DNA from: Clostridia bacterium
GTDB taxonomy: Bacteria > Bacillota > Clostridia > Oscillospirales > Acutalibacteraceae
Assembly (NCBI GenBank): GCA_017381395.1
Contig: JAFOCH010000148.1
Location: 1 to 6,771, forward strand
Length of the DNA stretch: 6,771 nt
Direction: 5' to 3'
Shown here: positions 1 through 6,539 of the stretch, piece after piece
Position numbering within the stretch: position 1 is the first letter of the stretch
Layout: the number at the start of each line of letters is the position of its first letter
The notes under the pieces: generated by a model
What the model was told of the DNA's origin: nothing
Databases searched by the model: none
What the model saw: the letters and a program-made list of their open reading frames with translations, nothing else
Made by a program: the position numbers and the translations under genes

Positions 1-31
1 GTTCTTTGGATTAGCGGAGCAGGTTGATGGA

Positions 32-526
32 GTGAATAAAGATATGAGAAATCGACTTTTATCTTTACTTGAAGAAAATGCGAGATATTCGGTAGAGGAG
101 CTTGCTTTAATGCTCGGTAGCGACACCGAAACTGTTGCCGCCGAAATGGCTGAGCTTCACAAGGACGGCATTATTCGAGGATATACTGCGCTCATTAACT
201 GGGACAAGGTTGACAATACCCACGTTACAGCAATAATTGAGCTCAAAGTAACACCTCAGCCCGATGCGGGATTCGAGGATATTGCCGAGCGTGTGATGAG
301 ATTTGAGCACGTTGAATCGGTATATCTTATGTCGGGTGGATACGACCTTTGCGTAATTGTAAAGGGCAGAAGCTTTCAGGAAATTGCAATGTTTGTTGCA
401 AAGCGTCTGGCTACAATAGCAGGTGTTGTTTCAACCGCAACCCATTTTATTCTCAGAACATACAAGGATAACGGTATCGAAATTCAGGATACTAAACTCG
501 ATGATAGGGAGAACGTTTCGTTCTAA
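32..526 (+). CDS. Lrp/AsnC-family transcriptional regulator
   Basis: This is probably a small DNA-binding regulator that senses an amino acid or related metabolite. Residues about 6-50 form the AsnC-type winged helix-turn-helix (LLSLLEENARYSVEELALML, then a second helix ending GIIRGY). Residues about 63-143 form the RAM/AsnC ligand-binding and oligomerisation domain, with the typical VESVYLMSGGYDL stretch. The length of 164 aa is normal for the family. The start is uncertain. GTG at 32 has GGAG running into it, with zero spacing. The in-frame ATG at 44 sits 11 bases after that GGAG and gives MRNRLLSLLEEN, a usual family beginning. The frame is also open to the left window edge, though no upstream in-frame start codon is visible. 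The stop codon overlaps the start of the aminotransferase gene by one base, so the two are translationally coupled and the regulator plausibly controls or senses the substrate of that enzyme. The family assignment is firm; the ligand is unknown. Confidence 0.9.
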   Translation: MNKDMRNRLLSLLEENARYSVEELALMLGSDTETVAAEMAELHKDGIIRGYTALINWDKVDNTHVTAIIELKVTPQPDAGFEDIAERVMRFEHVESVYLMSGGYDLCVIVKGRSFQEIAMFVAKRLATIAGVVSTATHFILRTYKDNGIEIQDTKLDDRENVSF

Positions 527-1695
527 TGGATTTTAACAAGCTGCTTAATCGCGCTGTATTGGATACAAAGCCGTCGGGCATTCGAAAGTATTTTGATATA
601 GCCGAAAAAATGGAAAATGTTATATCTCTTGGCGTCGGTGAGCCTGATTTTGCTACACCTTGGCATATCAGACAGGCGGGTATTCAATCCCTCGAGGATA
701 AAAAAACTCGCTACACCGCAAACAGAGGTATCGTCGCACTTCGCAACGAGGTGTCAAAATATTTAAAACGCAGGTACAATCTTTGTTACAATGCCGATAG
801 TGATATTCTCATTACTGTTGGCGGTAGCGAAGGAATTGACTGTGCCATCAGAGCGATTGTTAATCCCGGTGACGAGGTAATAATTCCTCAGCCGAGCTTT
901 GTTTGCTACGAGCCGATTGTTCGTCTTGCAGGAGGAATTCCTGTATTTATCAATACTGTCGAAGATAACGATTTCAGATTAACTGCCGAGCAGCTTAAGT
1001 CGGCAATTAGTGATAAAACAAAGTTGCTTATTTTACCATATCCGTGTAATCCTACCGGCGCTATTATGGATAGAAATGACCTTGAAGCTATCGCCGCAGT
1101 ATTAAGAGATACCAAAATTCTTATTCTTTCGGATGAGATATATTGTGAGCTTACATACGGCTCTAACCACGTCTCTATCGCTGAAATTGACGGAATGATG
1201 GAACGAACTGTTCTTATCGGCGGATTTTCCAAATCACATTCAATGACCGGTTGGCGAATGGGATATGCCTGCGCTAACTCGGAGATAATGAAACAAATGG
1301 TCAAAATTCATCAGTACGCCATTATGAGCGCTCCGACTACATCACAGTTTGCGGCCATTGAAGCTCTTCAAAACGGCGACGAAGATATTATTAAGATGCG
1401 AAATCAGTACGATGCAAGAAGGCGGTATATGGTCAATGGATTTAATAAAATCGGGCTTCATTGCTTCGAACCGAAGGGCGCGTTTTACGCCTTTCCCTGT
1501 ATAAAGAGTACAGGTCTTTCATCCAACGAATTTTGTGAAAGATTGCTTCGCGAATACCGTGTAGCAGTAATACCGGGTGACGCTTTTGGCGAATGTGGGG
1601 AAGGATATATCCGCGTTTCGTATTGCTACTCGATCAAGCATATCGAAGAGGCGCTTAAACGTATCGAACTATTTGTAAATAAGCTAAAAGGATAA
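526..1695 (+). CDS. PLP-dependent aminotransferase, class I/II (fold type I)
   Basis: This is a cytoplasmic pyridoxal-phosphate enzyme moving amino groups between amino acids and 2-oxo acids. The hallmarks are visible in order: GEPDF (residues 38-42, substrate/cofactor end), CNPTG with Asn175, SDEIY with Asp203 that binds the PLP ring nitrogen and Tyr206, the Schiff-base lysine Lys236 in GGFSKSHSMTGWRMGY, and the carboxylate-binding Arg363 in YIRVSY. The length of 389 aa is typical of the aspartate aminotransferase subgroup often annotated AspC/PatA-like. Sequence alone does not fix the substrate; aspartate, an aromatic or a branched-chain amino acid are all possible. The ATG at 526 overlaps the regulator's TAA (TAATG), and GGGAG at 507-511 is a somewhat distant ribosome binding site (14 bases), consistent with translational coupling. 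No key residue is missing. Confidence 0.95.
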   Translation: MDFNKLLNRAVLDTKPSGIRKYFDIAEKMENVISLGVGEPDFATPWHIRQAGIQSLEDKKTRYTANRGIVALRNEVSKYLKRRYNLCYNADSDILITVGGSEGIDCAIRAIVNPGDEVIIPQPSFVCYEPIVRLAGGIPVFINTVEDNDFRLTAEQLKSAISDKTKLLILPYPCNPTGAIMDRNDLEAIAAVLRDTKILILSDEIYCELTYGSNHVSIAEIDGMMERTVLIGGFSKSHSMTGWRMGYACANSEIMKQMVKIHQYAIMSAPTTSQFAAIEALQNGDEDIIKMRNQYDARRRYMVNGFNKIGLHCFEPKGAFYAFPCIKSTGLSSNEFCERLLREYRVAVIPGDAFGECGEGYIRVSYCYSIKHIEEALKRIELFVNKLKG

Positions 1696-1702
1696 GGTTT
1701 TT

Positions 1703-2560
1703 ATGAAATTATCTGCGCTTGCTTATGCAAAAATTAACCTTTTTTTAAAGGTTACGGGAAAAAGAAATGACGGACTGCATGATCTGGATATGATTGTGCA
1801 GTCTATTTCACTTGCTGATAAGGTTAGCGTTGAAGAAACTGACGTTGACGGCATTACGACTGTATGCAACTGCAATATTATTGATGATAATATTGCAGAA
1901 AAGGCAGCATTCGAATATTTCAAATGCGCGAATATGCCCATTCAGAATATCAAGATTAGTATCGAAAAAAATATTCCGATTAGTGCCGGTCTTGCCGGTG
2001 GAAGCGCTGATGCCGCAGCGGTATTATATTTATTAAATCATATTTATAATAAGTTGACGGATGATGAGCTTGTTGCTTTGGCAGGTAACATTGGAGCTGA
2101 TGTGCCGTTTTGTTTAATCGGTGGCACTGCAATGGTAAAGGGCTTTGGCGACAGGATAGAAAAGCAGGACGTCGTTGATAATTACCATCTGGTATTGGTT
2201 AAATCGGGGACAAAGAAATCAACAGGATATATGTATTCGTTAATTGATGAGTCGAATAAAATTACCAACGCGAATGTAGATAAATTACTTGAAAAAATGA
2301 AGAGTGGACAAGCTGATGCCTACCAATTGATGCATAATGATTTTATACAGTTTTGGAATGACGAGAATTCTATTGAAGTGCAAAATGATTTAGTCAGTTT
2401 ATGTGCCGATGCTGTTTCATTAAGCGGAAGTGGCCCCACTTTTTTCGGTATATTCAATGCAAAAGATGCGGCTGAAAAATGCTTTGTGAATTTAAAAAAC
2501 AAGTATGAAGATGTTTATTTATGCCGCCCTGTTTCATCGGGGATTGAAATAATTGAATAA
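1703..2560 (+). CDS. ispE: 4-diphosphocytidyl-2-C-methyl-D-erythritol kinase
   Basis: This GHMP-family kinase phosphorylates the 2-hydroxyl of CDP-methylerythritol with ATP, the fourth step of the MEP (non-mevalonate) route to isoprenoids. Visible motifs are the N-terminal AYAKINLFL with the conserved Lys10, the glycine-rich ATP loop PISAGLAGGSADAAA (residues 92-106), GADVPFC with Asp133 (the presumed catalytic aspartate), and the C-terminal SGSGPTFFG (241-249). The length of 285 aa is normal for IspE. One small deviation is GLHDLDM at 24-30, where most homologues have Tyr in place of Leu. The gene begins 7 bases after the aminotransferase stop, with AAAAGGATAAGG overlapping that stop as its ribosome binding site, so it is probably co-transcribed with the two genes before it. 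Its mRNA is likely ended by the hairpin at 2572-2610. Confidence 0.96.
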   Translation: MKLSALAYAKINLFLKVTGKRNDGLHDLDMIVQSISLADKVSVEETDVDGITTVCNCNIIDDNIAEKAAFEYFKCANMPIQNIKISIEKNIPISAGLAGGSADAAAVLYLLNHIYNKLTDDELVALAGNIGADVPFCLIGGTAMVKGFGDRIEKQDVVDNYHLVLVKSGTKKSTGYMYSLIDESNKITNANVDKLLEKMKSGQADAYQLMHNDFIQFWNDENSIEVQNDLVSLCADAVSLSGSGPTFFGIFNAKDAAEKCFVNLKNKYEDVYLCRPVSSGIEIIE

Positions 2561-2571
2561 AAATATAAAAA

Positions 2572-2610
2572 GCGTCCAATACTTTCTACCGAAAGGATGG
2601 ATGCTTTTTT
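2572..2610 (+). terminator. Intrinsic-terminator-like hairpin after ispE, overlapping the spoIIR start
   Basis: GCGTCCA (2572-2578) pairs with TGGATGC (2598-2604), with one G-U pair. A small ATA/GA internal loop follows, then CTTTC (2582-2586) pairs with GAAAG (2591-2595) around a TACC tetraloop. An A-tract (2567-2571) precedes it and six T residues (2605-2610) follow, so the form is that of a rho-independent terminator for the ispE transcript. The 3' arm also contains the AAAGGATGG ribosome binding site and the annotated ATG of spoIIR, so the structure may both end read-through transcripts and hide the spoIIR start. Confidence 0.72.
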
Positions 2611-3217
2611 GAATATTATTAAAAATACGTACTTACCTAAAATTTCTGTTGTTATTTCGTGTGTCATAATTTTAACCTGTTTGGTTTCGATGTCAAGGTT
2701 TAACGTCAGCTGTCAAAAAATACGAAATGACGTGCTTCGACTACACGTTATTGCGAATTCGGACAGTGAGGATGACCAGTCGTTAAAATTAAAGGTACGC
2801 GACAGAATTTTGAGCGAAACGGGGGACTTGTTTTTAGCGTCGACTAGCTATGAAGAAGCTGTTGAATTAACAAATAAGATTCTGCCTCAAATAATTGGCG
2901 TCGCTGAGGATGAGATTAGGTTGAATGGATTTGATTATACTGTCCGTGCAAAGCTTGATTACATCGATTTTGATACCCGCCATTATGACGGATACACCTT
3001 ACCTGCCGGTGAATATCTTGCTCTGAACGTAACGATAGGCGAGGGAAAGGGACGAAACTGGTGGTGCGTTATGTTTCCTTCAATTTGTCTTTCACCTTCG
3101 CTTGACCTTGATGATAAGCTTAGCGATGACGAAATTGACCTTATAAAAGGATATGAAAACTACAAGGTGAAATTTAAATTGGTTGAGTGGTACGAAAAAG
3201 TCGCGTCGATATTTTAA
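2597..3217 (+). CDS. spoIIR: Stage II sporulation protein R
   Basis: SpoIIR is made in the forespore under sigma-F and secreted into the intermembrane space. There it activates the SpoIIGA protease, which processes pro-sigma-E in the mother cell. Family hallmarks seen here are a single N-terminal membrane/signal segment (about 16-34), RLHVIANSD (48-56), KLKVRD (64-69), LPAGEY (135-140), IGEGKGRNWWCVMFP (147-161) and VKFKLVEW (191-198). The length of about 200 aa is normal. The start is doubtful: ATG 2597 directly abuts GAAAGG with no spacing, whereas TTG at 2609 lies 8 bases after AAAGGATGG and would give a 202-aa protein, LNIIKNTYLPK. I favour TTG 2609 but list the longer frame. The gene appears monocistronic, with a hairpin over its start and a terminator after its stop. 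I could not find a convincing sigma-F promoter. Confidence 0.93.
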   Translation: MDAFLNIIKNTYLPKISVVISCVIILTCLVSMSRFNVSCQKIRNDVLRLHVIANSDSEDDQSLKLKVRDRILSETGDLFLASTSYEEAVELTNKILPQIIGVAEDEIRLNGFDYTVRAKLDYIDFDTRHYDGYTLPAGEYLALNVTIGEGKGRNWWCVMFPSICLSPSLDLDDKLSDDEIDLIKGYENYKVKFKLVEWYEKVASIF

Positions 3218-3223
3218 TTAAAG

Positions 3224-3254
3224 CTCGGTTTCATTTTTTTGAAGCCGAGTTTTT
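3224..3254 (+). terminator. Rho-independent terminator of spoIIR
   Basis: CTCGGTTTC (3224-3232) pairs with GAAGCCGAG (3241-3249), nine base pairs including one G-U, around an 8-base AT-rich loop. Five T residues (3250-3254) follow. It begins seven bases after the spoIIR stop codon and separates spoIIR from the two-gene unit downstream. Confidence 0.85.
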
Positions 3255-3265
3255 ACTTTTGTAAT

Positions 3266-3294
3266 TTGTATTGAATAAAAGAAAAATGTATGAT
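3266..3294 (+). promoter_or_regulatory. Possible sigma-A-type promoter for the 637-aa/391-aa gene pair
   Basis: TTGTAT (3266-3271) and TATGAT (3289-3294) are separated by 17 bases. The -10 matches the consensus at five of six positions, but the -35 at only three. The site lies in the gap after the spoIIR terminator, where the next transcript must begin. A 10-base perfect palindrome, ATGATATCAT (3290-3299), overlaps the -10 and could be an operator or chance. The call rests mostly on position. Confidence 0.35.
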
Positions 3295-3330
3295 ATCATC
3301 GAAATATAAGTAATCCAAGGAGGGTTAATT

Positions 3331-5244
3331 ATGTTTCCTGTATTAAGTTATGCGGTAATTGCCATTTTTGCGTGTATTGTAATAGCAATAATTGTCGGCT
3401 TTGTTAAGGCAAGTTGTATTCAGAATAACAGGACAATTTTTAGAGTAATGATAGCAATTACGGCGGCATTTGCTATTGTTGTTTCGGTGTTTGCCTTTAC
3501 AGTTACCGATAGTTTTAGCGGCTTGTTTGCCGGCTCTGTATCTACCAATAGAGAAAAAGCGGCTCAATTGATTGACGCTTCGATTGTTTCCGCTACCGTC
3601 GACGAGCAGTATATAAATTCAAATGAGTGTGGACTCCAAAAGGATGGTAGCAGTTACTTTATCTCGTATAAATTTGGTGATGGCGAGGACGAGCATCGTT
3701 TTACCGTCGACTTAAAGCAAAAAAAGGTTTTATTTAATAATTCGGCTGATACTGTGGGCAAAGCGTTTGCGCATAAATCATGCGTTTTGGAGCATATTGG
3801 TTCGGCCGATGAGTTTATGAATTTGTATTATGACGGGCTCTCGCAATTTATTGGCAAATCGCAGCAAAGATTTTTTAACGACATTGACAATGACGGCGAA
3901 AATGAATATGTGATTTTAGTGTCAGGATATATGGATAAGCTTCTTTCAAAGCTTGACGACCGCTCAAATGAATTGGATGATTGTATCAAATCAACTGATA
4001 TATGCGTTTTTGCCGATTATGACAGTAATTCAAAGAGATTGATTGTGCATTCAATACCTATCGAAATTAATCCGTCAAGTGTTTCTAATGTTGTGTACGA
4101 TAATGGAATGCTCAACTTTGTTTATTCGTCAAAGGGTGAAAAAATCACCTACCGCAAGGTCGTAGGTGAATCGCAATTTGCGACAAATGAATCGGTTAGC
4201 GGACAGGACTTTTTGAGAAAAATGTGTTTCCGTTATGCCAAATATTTGGAGGATTCGGGATATACCGACGTGCATTTTGCTATATCCGATTTCAGCGATT
4301 CGTTCGGTGAAGATGTAATATGCTGTTTTAGTGACGGAGATAAATATTTTGTCGAGGTACTGACTCTTTTAAAATCGCGCTTACATAAGCTTTATTCGAG
4401 CAGTAGTGATTACGGCGCTACCTACGTATTAAACAAGGATTCATTATATTATATTTATAGATATTATCAGGGTATTTCTGATTCGAACTACACTCAAATA
4501 TACAATTATGAGCTTATCCGCTTTGACGAGAATTATAAAAAAGTAGTAGTTGAGCAGGACAGCGCAAATATCAAATCCTCAGAAGGTGGCGAATCATCAA
4601 GCTCCTTCCTGCAGAATGTTAATAAATATTTGAATGATAGCTTTGTTTGCTACGATCCTTATAATCTCACGGGATACTATATTATGTCGGATAATATAAA
4701 TACGACTATTGACGATTCGTATGATTATGGCTATGATTATGAGTCAGCTTATTTGAGCATCAATAATTGTAATACTAGCAAGACTGGTATTGTTACTCTC
4801 AATGACGTCAAATCGTGGCTTAATTTCAGAAACGGCCCTTCTACAAAGAATAAGCGAATTTTAATTGATCCGAATAATAAAAAGAGCTATGTTAAACAGG
4901 TGCATAATTCTCTTGTTACAGTTATTGAGCCATATAATACGGGGGACAAAAAGAACCCGATTTGGTTAAAGGTTAGGATTTCGTACAAGGGTAACGTTCT
5001 GGAAGGGTTTTCTTCGCAGCAGTTTATTGATATTCCCGGTATAAAGCATATTTCGGTCGGTGATAAATTCCGAGTGACCGCTGATACAAATGATACTGGT
5101 CTCAGATGGAAATGTAATGACACAAGTATAGCTACAATAAACTCTAAAACGGGCGAAATTACTGCTAAAAGATCGGGTATGGTGCTTGTAACTGTTATCT
5201 CTGATTCCGGATTAGAGGATTCCTGCCTGATTAAAATTGACTGA
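3331..5244 (+). CDS. Membrane-anchored extracytoplasmic protein with SH3b and BIG2 domains, function unknown
   Basis: I do not recognise this as a named protein. Two hydrophobic segments near the N-terminus (about 5-27 and 37-58) should span the membrane, leaving about 575 residues outside. A long, acidic, Tyr/Ser-rich region follows, containing an EF-hand-like or FG-GAP-like DIDNDGENE loop (184-192) that could bind calcium. Residues about 485-567 look like a bacterial SH3 domain (WLNFRNGPS at 496-504, then VTVIEPYN, WLKVRI and EGF), a fold often used to bind peptidoglycan. Residues about 570-637 look like a BIG2 Ig-like domain (WKCNDTSIATINSKTGEITA and VLVTVIS). A short repeat, YDYGYDYE, lies at 464-471, before the SH3 domain. 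About eleven cysteines fall in the outside part. The start is well supported: AAGGAGGG at 3317-3324, six bases before ATG. The next gene starts 16 bases after its stop, so the pair is an operon. A cell-wall binding or scaffolding role is inference. Confidence 0.85.
   Translation: MFPVLSYAVIAIFACIVIAIIVGFVKASCIQNNRTIFRVMIAITAAFAIVVSVFAFTVTDSFSGLFAGSVSTNREKAAQLIDASIVSATVDEQYINSNECGLQKDGSSYFISYKFGDGEDEHRFTVDLKQKKVLFNNSADTVGKAFAHKSCVLEHIGSADEFMNLYYDGLSQFIGKSQQRFFNDIDNDGENEYVILVSGYMDKLLSKLDDRSNELDDCIKSTDICVFADYDSNSKRLIVHSIPIEINPSSVSNVVYDNGMLNFVYSSKGEKITYRKVVGESQFATNESVSGQDFLRKMCFRYAKYLEDSGYTDVHFAISDFSDSFGEDVICCFSDGDKYFVEVLTLLKSRLHKLYSSSSDYGATYVLNKDSLYYIYRYYQGISDSNYTQIYNYELIRFDENYKKVVVEQDSANIKSSEGGESSSSFLQNVNKYLNDSFVCYDPYNLTGYYIMSDNINTTIDDSYDYGYDYESAYLSINNCNTSKTGIVTLNDVKSWLNFRNGPSTKNKRILIDPNNKKSYVKQVHNSLVTVIEPYNTGDKKNPIWLKVRISYKGNVLEGFSSQQFIDIPGIKHISVGDKFRVTADTNDTGLRWKCNDTSIATINSKTGEITAKRSGMVLVTVISDSGLEDSCLIKID
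4720..4743 (+). repeat. Two-copy 12-bp tandem repeat within the 637-aa gene
   Basis: TATGATTATGGC is followed directly by TATGATTATGAG, ten of twelve bases identical and in frame. It encodes YDYG-YDYE (residues 464-471) in the acidic linker just before the SH3-like domain. It may be a slippage product and a site of length variation between strains. Confidence 0.6.
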
Positions 5245-5260
5245 TAGGAGATGATTTATA

Positions 5261-6436
5261 ATGCAAGAAAATTATAAAAATAATTTAAATGTAGAAAATA
5301 ATAATGAATTATCTCAACCGACAGTTGTAAAGCCGCAGGTAGCAAAATACAAGTGGGCTATATTGGAAACTGTTTTAATTGCCCTCGTCGTTTTATTTTG
5401 CTATTTGATTTTGACCTCTTATTCAGGGTTTTCTTTTGCCGAATTCGGTTTTAAAACGACCGATGCTGTAATGAGCTCTAAATCTGATTTTTATTGGATT
5501 GACTATAATTCTGATGATGGCATTGTTTACAGTTGGCGGTTTACGGACGCTGATACCTGCGAAAGGACTGACTTAATGTCAAATTCAACCGAGTATTATA
5601 ACTGTGTCGATAACGGCAGTTTCTTATCCATTGATAATGATAGAATTGTGATTTACTACGACTATAATGAAGGCGTATATTGGTATTATAGTCCCGATTT
5701 AAAGTACAAGTATCTTTTGTGCAGATCGGAAACTAATGAATATAATACCGACAACGCGTCGTGTTACAAATATCGTGCCGACACAGGTGAAGCAACTGTG
5801 AACGAGATTAAAAACGGCATTGAAAATGCCGAACAAAATGAAATCGTCGACGAAGTTGTTTCAGAAAGCGGTAATATTGATTTAGATGGAATTTACAATC
5901 TTTCGTCTGATCAAGTTTATGAGAGATATTTTGAAAAGGCAATCATGGCGTACGGTATATTTGATGGATGTAGCGGGTTGGATTGTGAATATGACGTGAC
6001 GTACGAAAAAGAAATTGATGGCTTTGCGTGGACGTACAATCCAGTAAAAAAGAAACAGTCTGAATATAGTTTTCTTGATTTTTCAAATTACAAAACATTT
6101 AAGGAAAGCTTAAATTCAATCTTTACACCCAAGCTCGTCGATAAATTATTGAGTTATAACAACTTTATCGAGGTTGATGGAAAAGTATACGCCAATTGTC
6201 CTGGTAGAGGTTCAGATATTACTTACATTGATAGCAAATATGCAGTGACAAATGTTCAGGATGATAAAATCGAATTTACCGTTACTGCCCGTTATATTAA
6301 GGACGAGTATCTTGATTATATGTATGATAGCGGTGCAAAGATAAAGGATAGTATGATTAATGTTCGTGAGATTAAATTTGAATTAAAAAACGATAATGGT
6401 AAATGGTTGTTTGATAAATTTGATCTTTGGTATTAA
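5261..6436 (+). CDS. Membrane-anchored extracytoplasmic protein with IseA-like C-terminal domain
   Basis: A polar cytoplasmic tail (1-30) is followed by one membrane segment (about 31-52, WAILETVLIALVVLFCYLIL) and about 340 outward-facing residues. The middle part (about 60-200) is Asp/Tyr/Asn-rich, has no family I recognise, and ends in an acidic helix-like linker (180-205). The C-terminal part (about 218-391) carries SIFTPKLVDKLLSYNNFIEVDGKVY, a CPGRGSDITY turn, alternating strands and a final KWLFDKFDLWY. That pattern resembles the IseA/YoeB family of secreted DL-endopeptidase (autolysin) inhibitors, from memory of the family pattern only. Outside cysteines include the close pairs 100/115, 154/168 and 237/242. 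TAGGAG (5245-5250) lies ten bases before the ATG, and the gene is 16 bases from its partner. Inference: it senses or inhibits cell-wall hydrolases together with the SH3/BIG2 protein. The membrane topology is firm; the IseA link is moderate. Confidence 0.82.
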   Translation: MQENYKNNLNVENNNELSQPTVVKPQVAKYKWAILETVLIALVVLFCYLILTSYSGFSFAEFGFKTTDAVMSSKSDFYWIDYNSDDGIVYSWRFTDADTCERTDLMSNSTEYYNCVDNGSFLSIDNDRIVIYYDYNEGVYWYYSPDLKYKYLLCRSETNEYNTDNASCYKYRADTGEATVNEIKNGIENAEQNEIVDEVVSESGNIDLDGIYNLSSDQVYERYFEKAIMAYGIFDGCSGLDCEYDVTYEKEIDGFAWTYNPVKKKQSEYSFLDFSNYKTFKESLNSIFTPKLVDKLLSYNNFIEVDGKVYANCPGRGSDITYIDSKYAVTNVQDDKIEFTVTARYIKDEYLDYMYDSGAKIKDSMINVREIKFELKNDNGKWLFDKFDLWY

Positions 6437-6452
6437 GTCATAATTTAAAAAA

Positions 6453-6477
6453 GCGGAGTTTATTACTCCGCTTTTTT
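6453..6477 (+). terminator. Rho-independent terminator of the two-gene unit
   Basis: GCGGAGT (6453-6459) pairs perfectly with ACTCCGC (6465-6471) around the loop TTATT. Six T residues follow (6472-6477) and six A residues precede (6447-6452), so it could work in both directions. It lies 16 bases after the stop of the 391-aa gene and just before the insertion sequence. Confidence 0.92.
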
Positions 6478-6500
6478 ATTGTGCCTTTAGGTCAAATAAA

Positions 6501-6519
6501 CCCCCGGCTATGCCGGGGG
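6501..6519 (+). repeat. Left-end imperfect-palindrome hairpin of the IS200-type element
   Basis: CCCCCGGC (6501-6508) pairs perfectly with GCCGGGGG (6512-6519) around the three-base loop TAT. Subterminal hairpins of this kind are the structures TnpA binds in single-stranded ends of this family. It may also block incoming transcription. It has no T-tract on the + strand, but TTTATTT follows it on the - strand. Confidence 0.85.
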
Positions 6520-6539
6520 ATAAAATATCTTTAGATATA

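Noticed and set aside
1..27. Possible tail of an upstream gene in frame +1 (VLWISGAG then TGA at 25-27)
   Set aside because: Eight codons are too few to recognise, and the regulator's own frame is also open to the window edge; no evidence favours it.
906..1304. 132-aa open frame on the - strand inside the aminotransferase gene
   Set aside because: It is a shadow of a strongly supported gene, with no recognisable protein features.
1794..2036. 80-aa + strand frame inside ispE
   Set aside because: It is an out-of-frame shadow of the GHMP kinase coding sequence; its content follows the ispE codons.
2448..2477. Possible sigma-F promoter for spoIIR, GTATA at 2448-2452 with a 15-base spacer
   Set aside because: The -10 region (GCGGCTGAAA) matches the sigma-F pattern poorly, and it would lie about 120 bases upstream inside ispE, with the hairpin in the transcript.
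3290..3299. ATGATATCAT perfect palindrome as a repressor operator
   Set aside because: Ten AT-rich bases occur by chance often enough, and no repressor gene lies beside it; kept only as a note under the promoter.
6501..6519. Left-end hairpin as a + strand rho-independent terminator
   Set aside because: No T-tract follows on the + strand (ATAAAAT); the family context explains it better as a transposase-binding hairpin.
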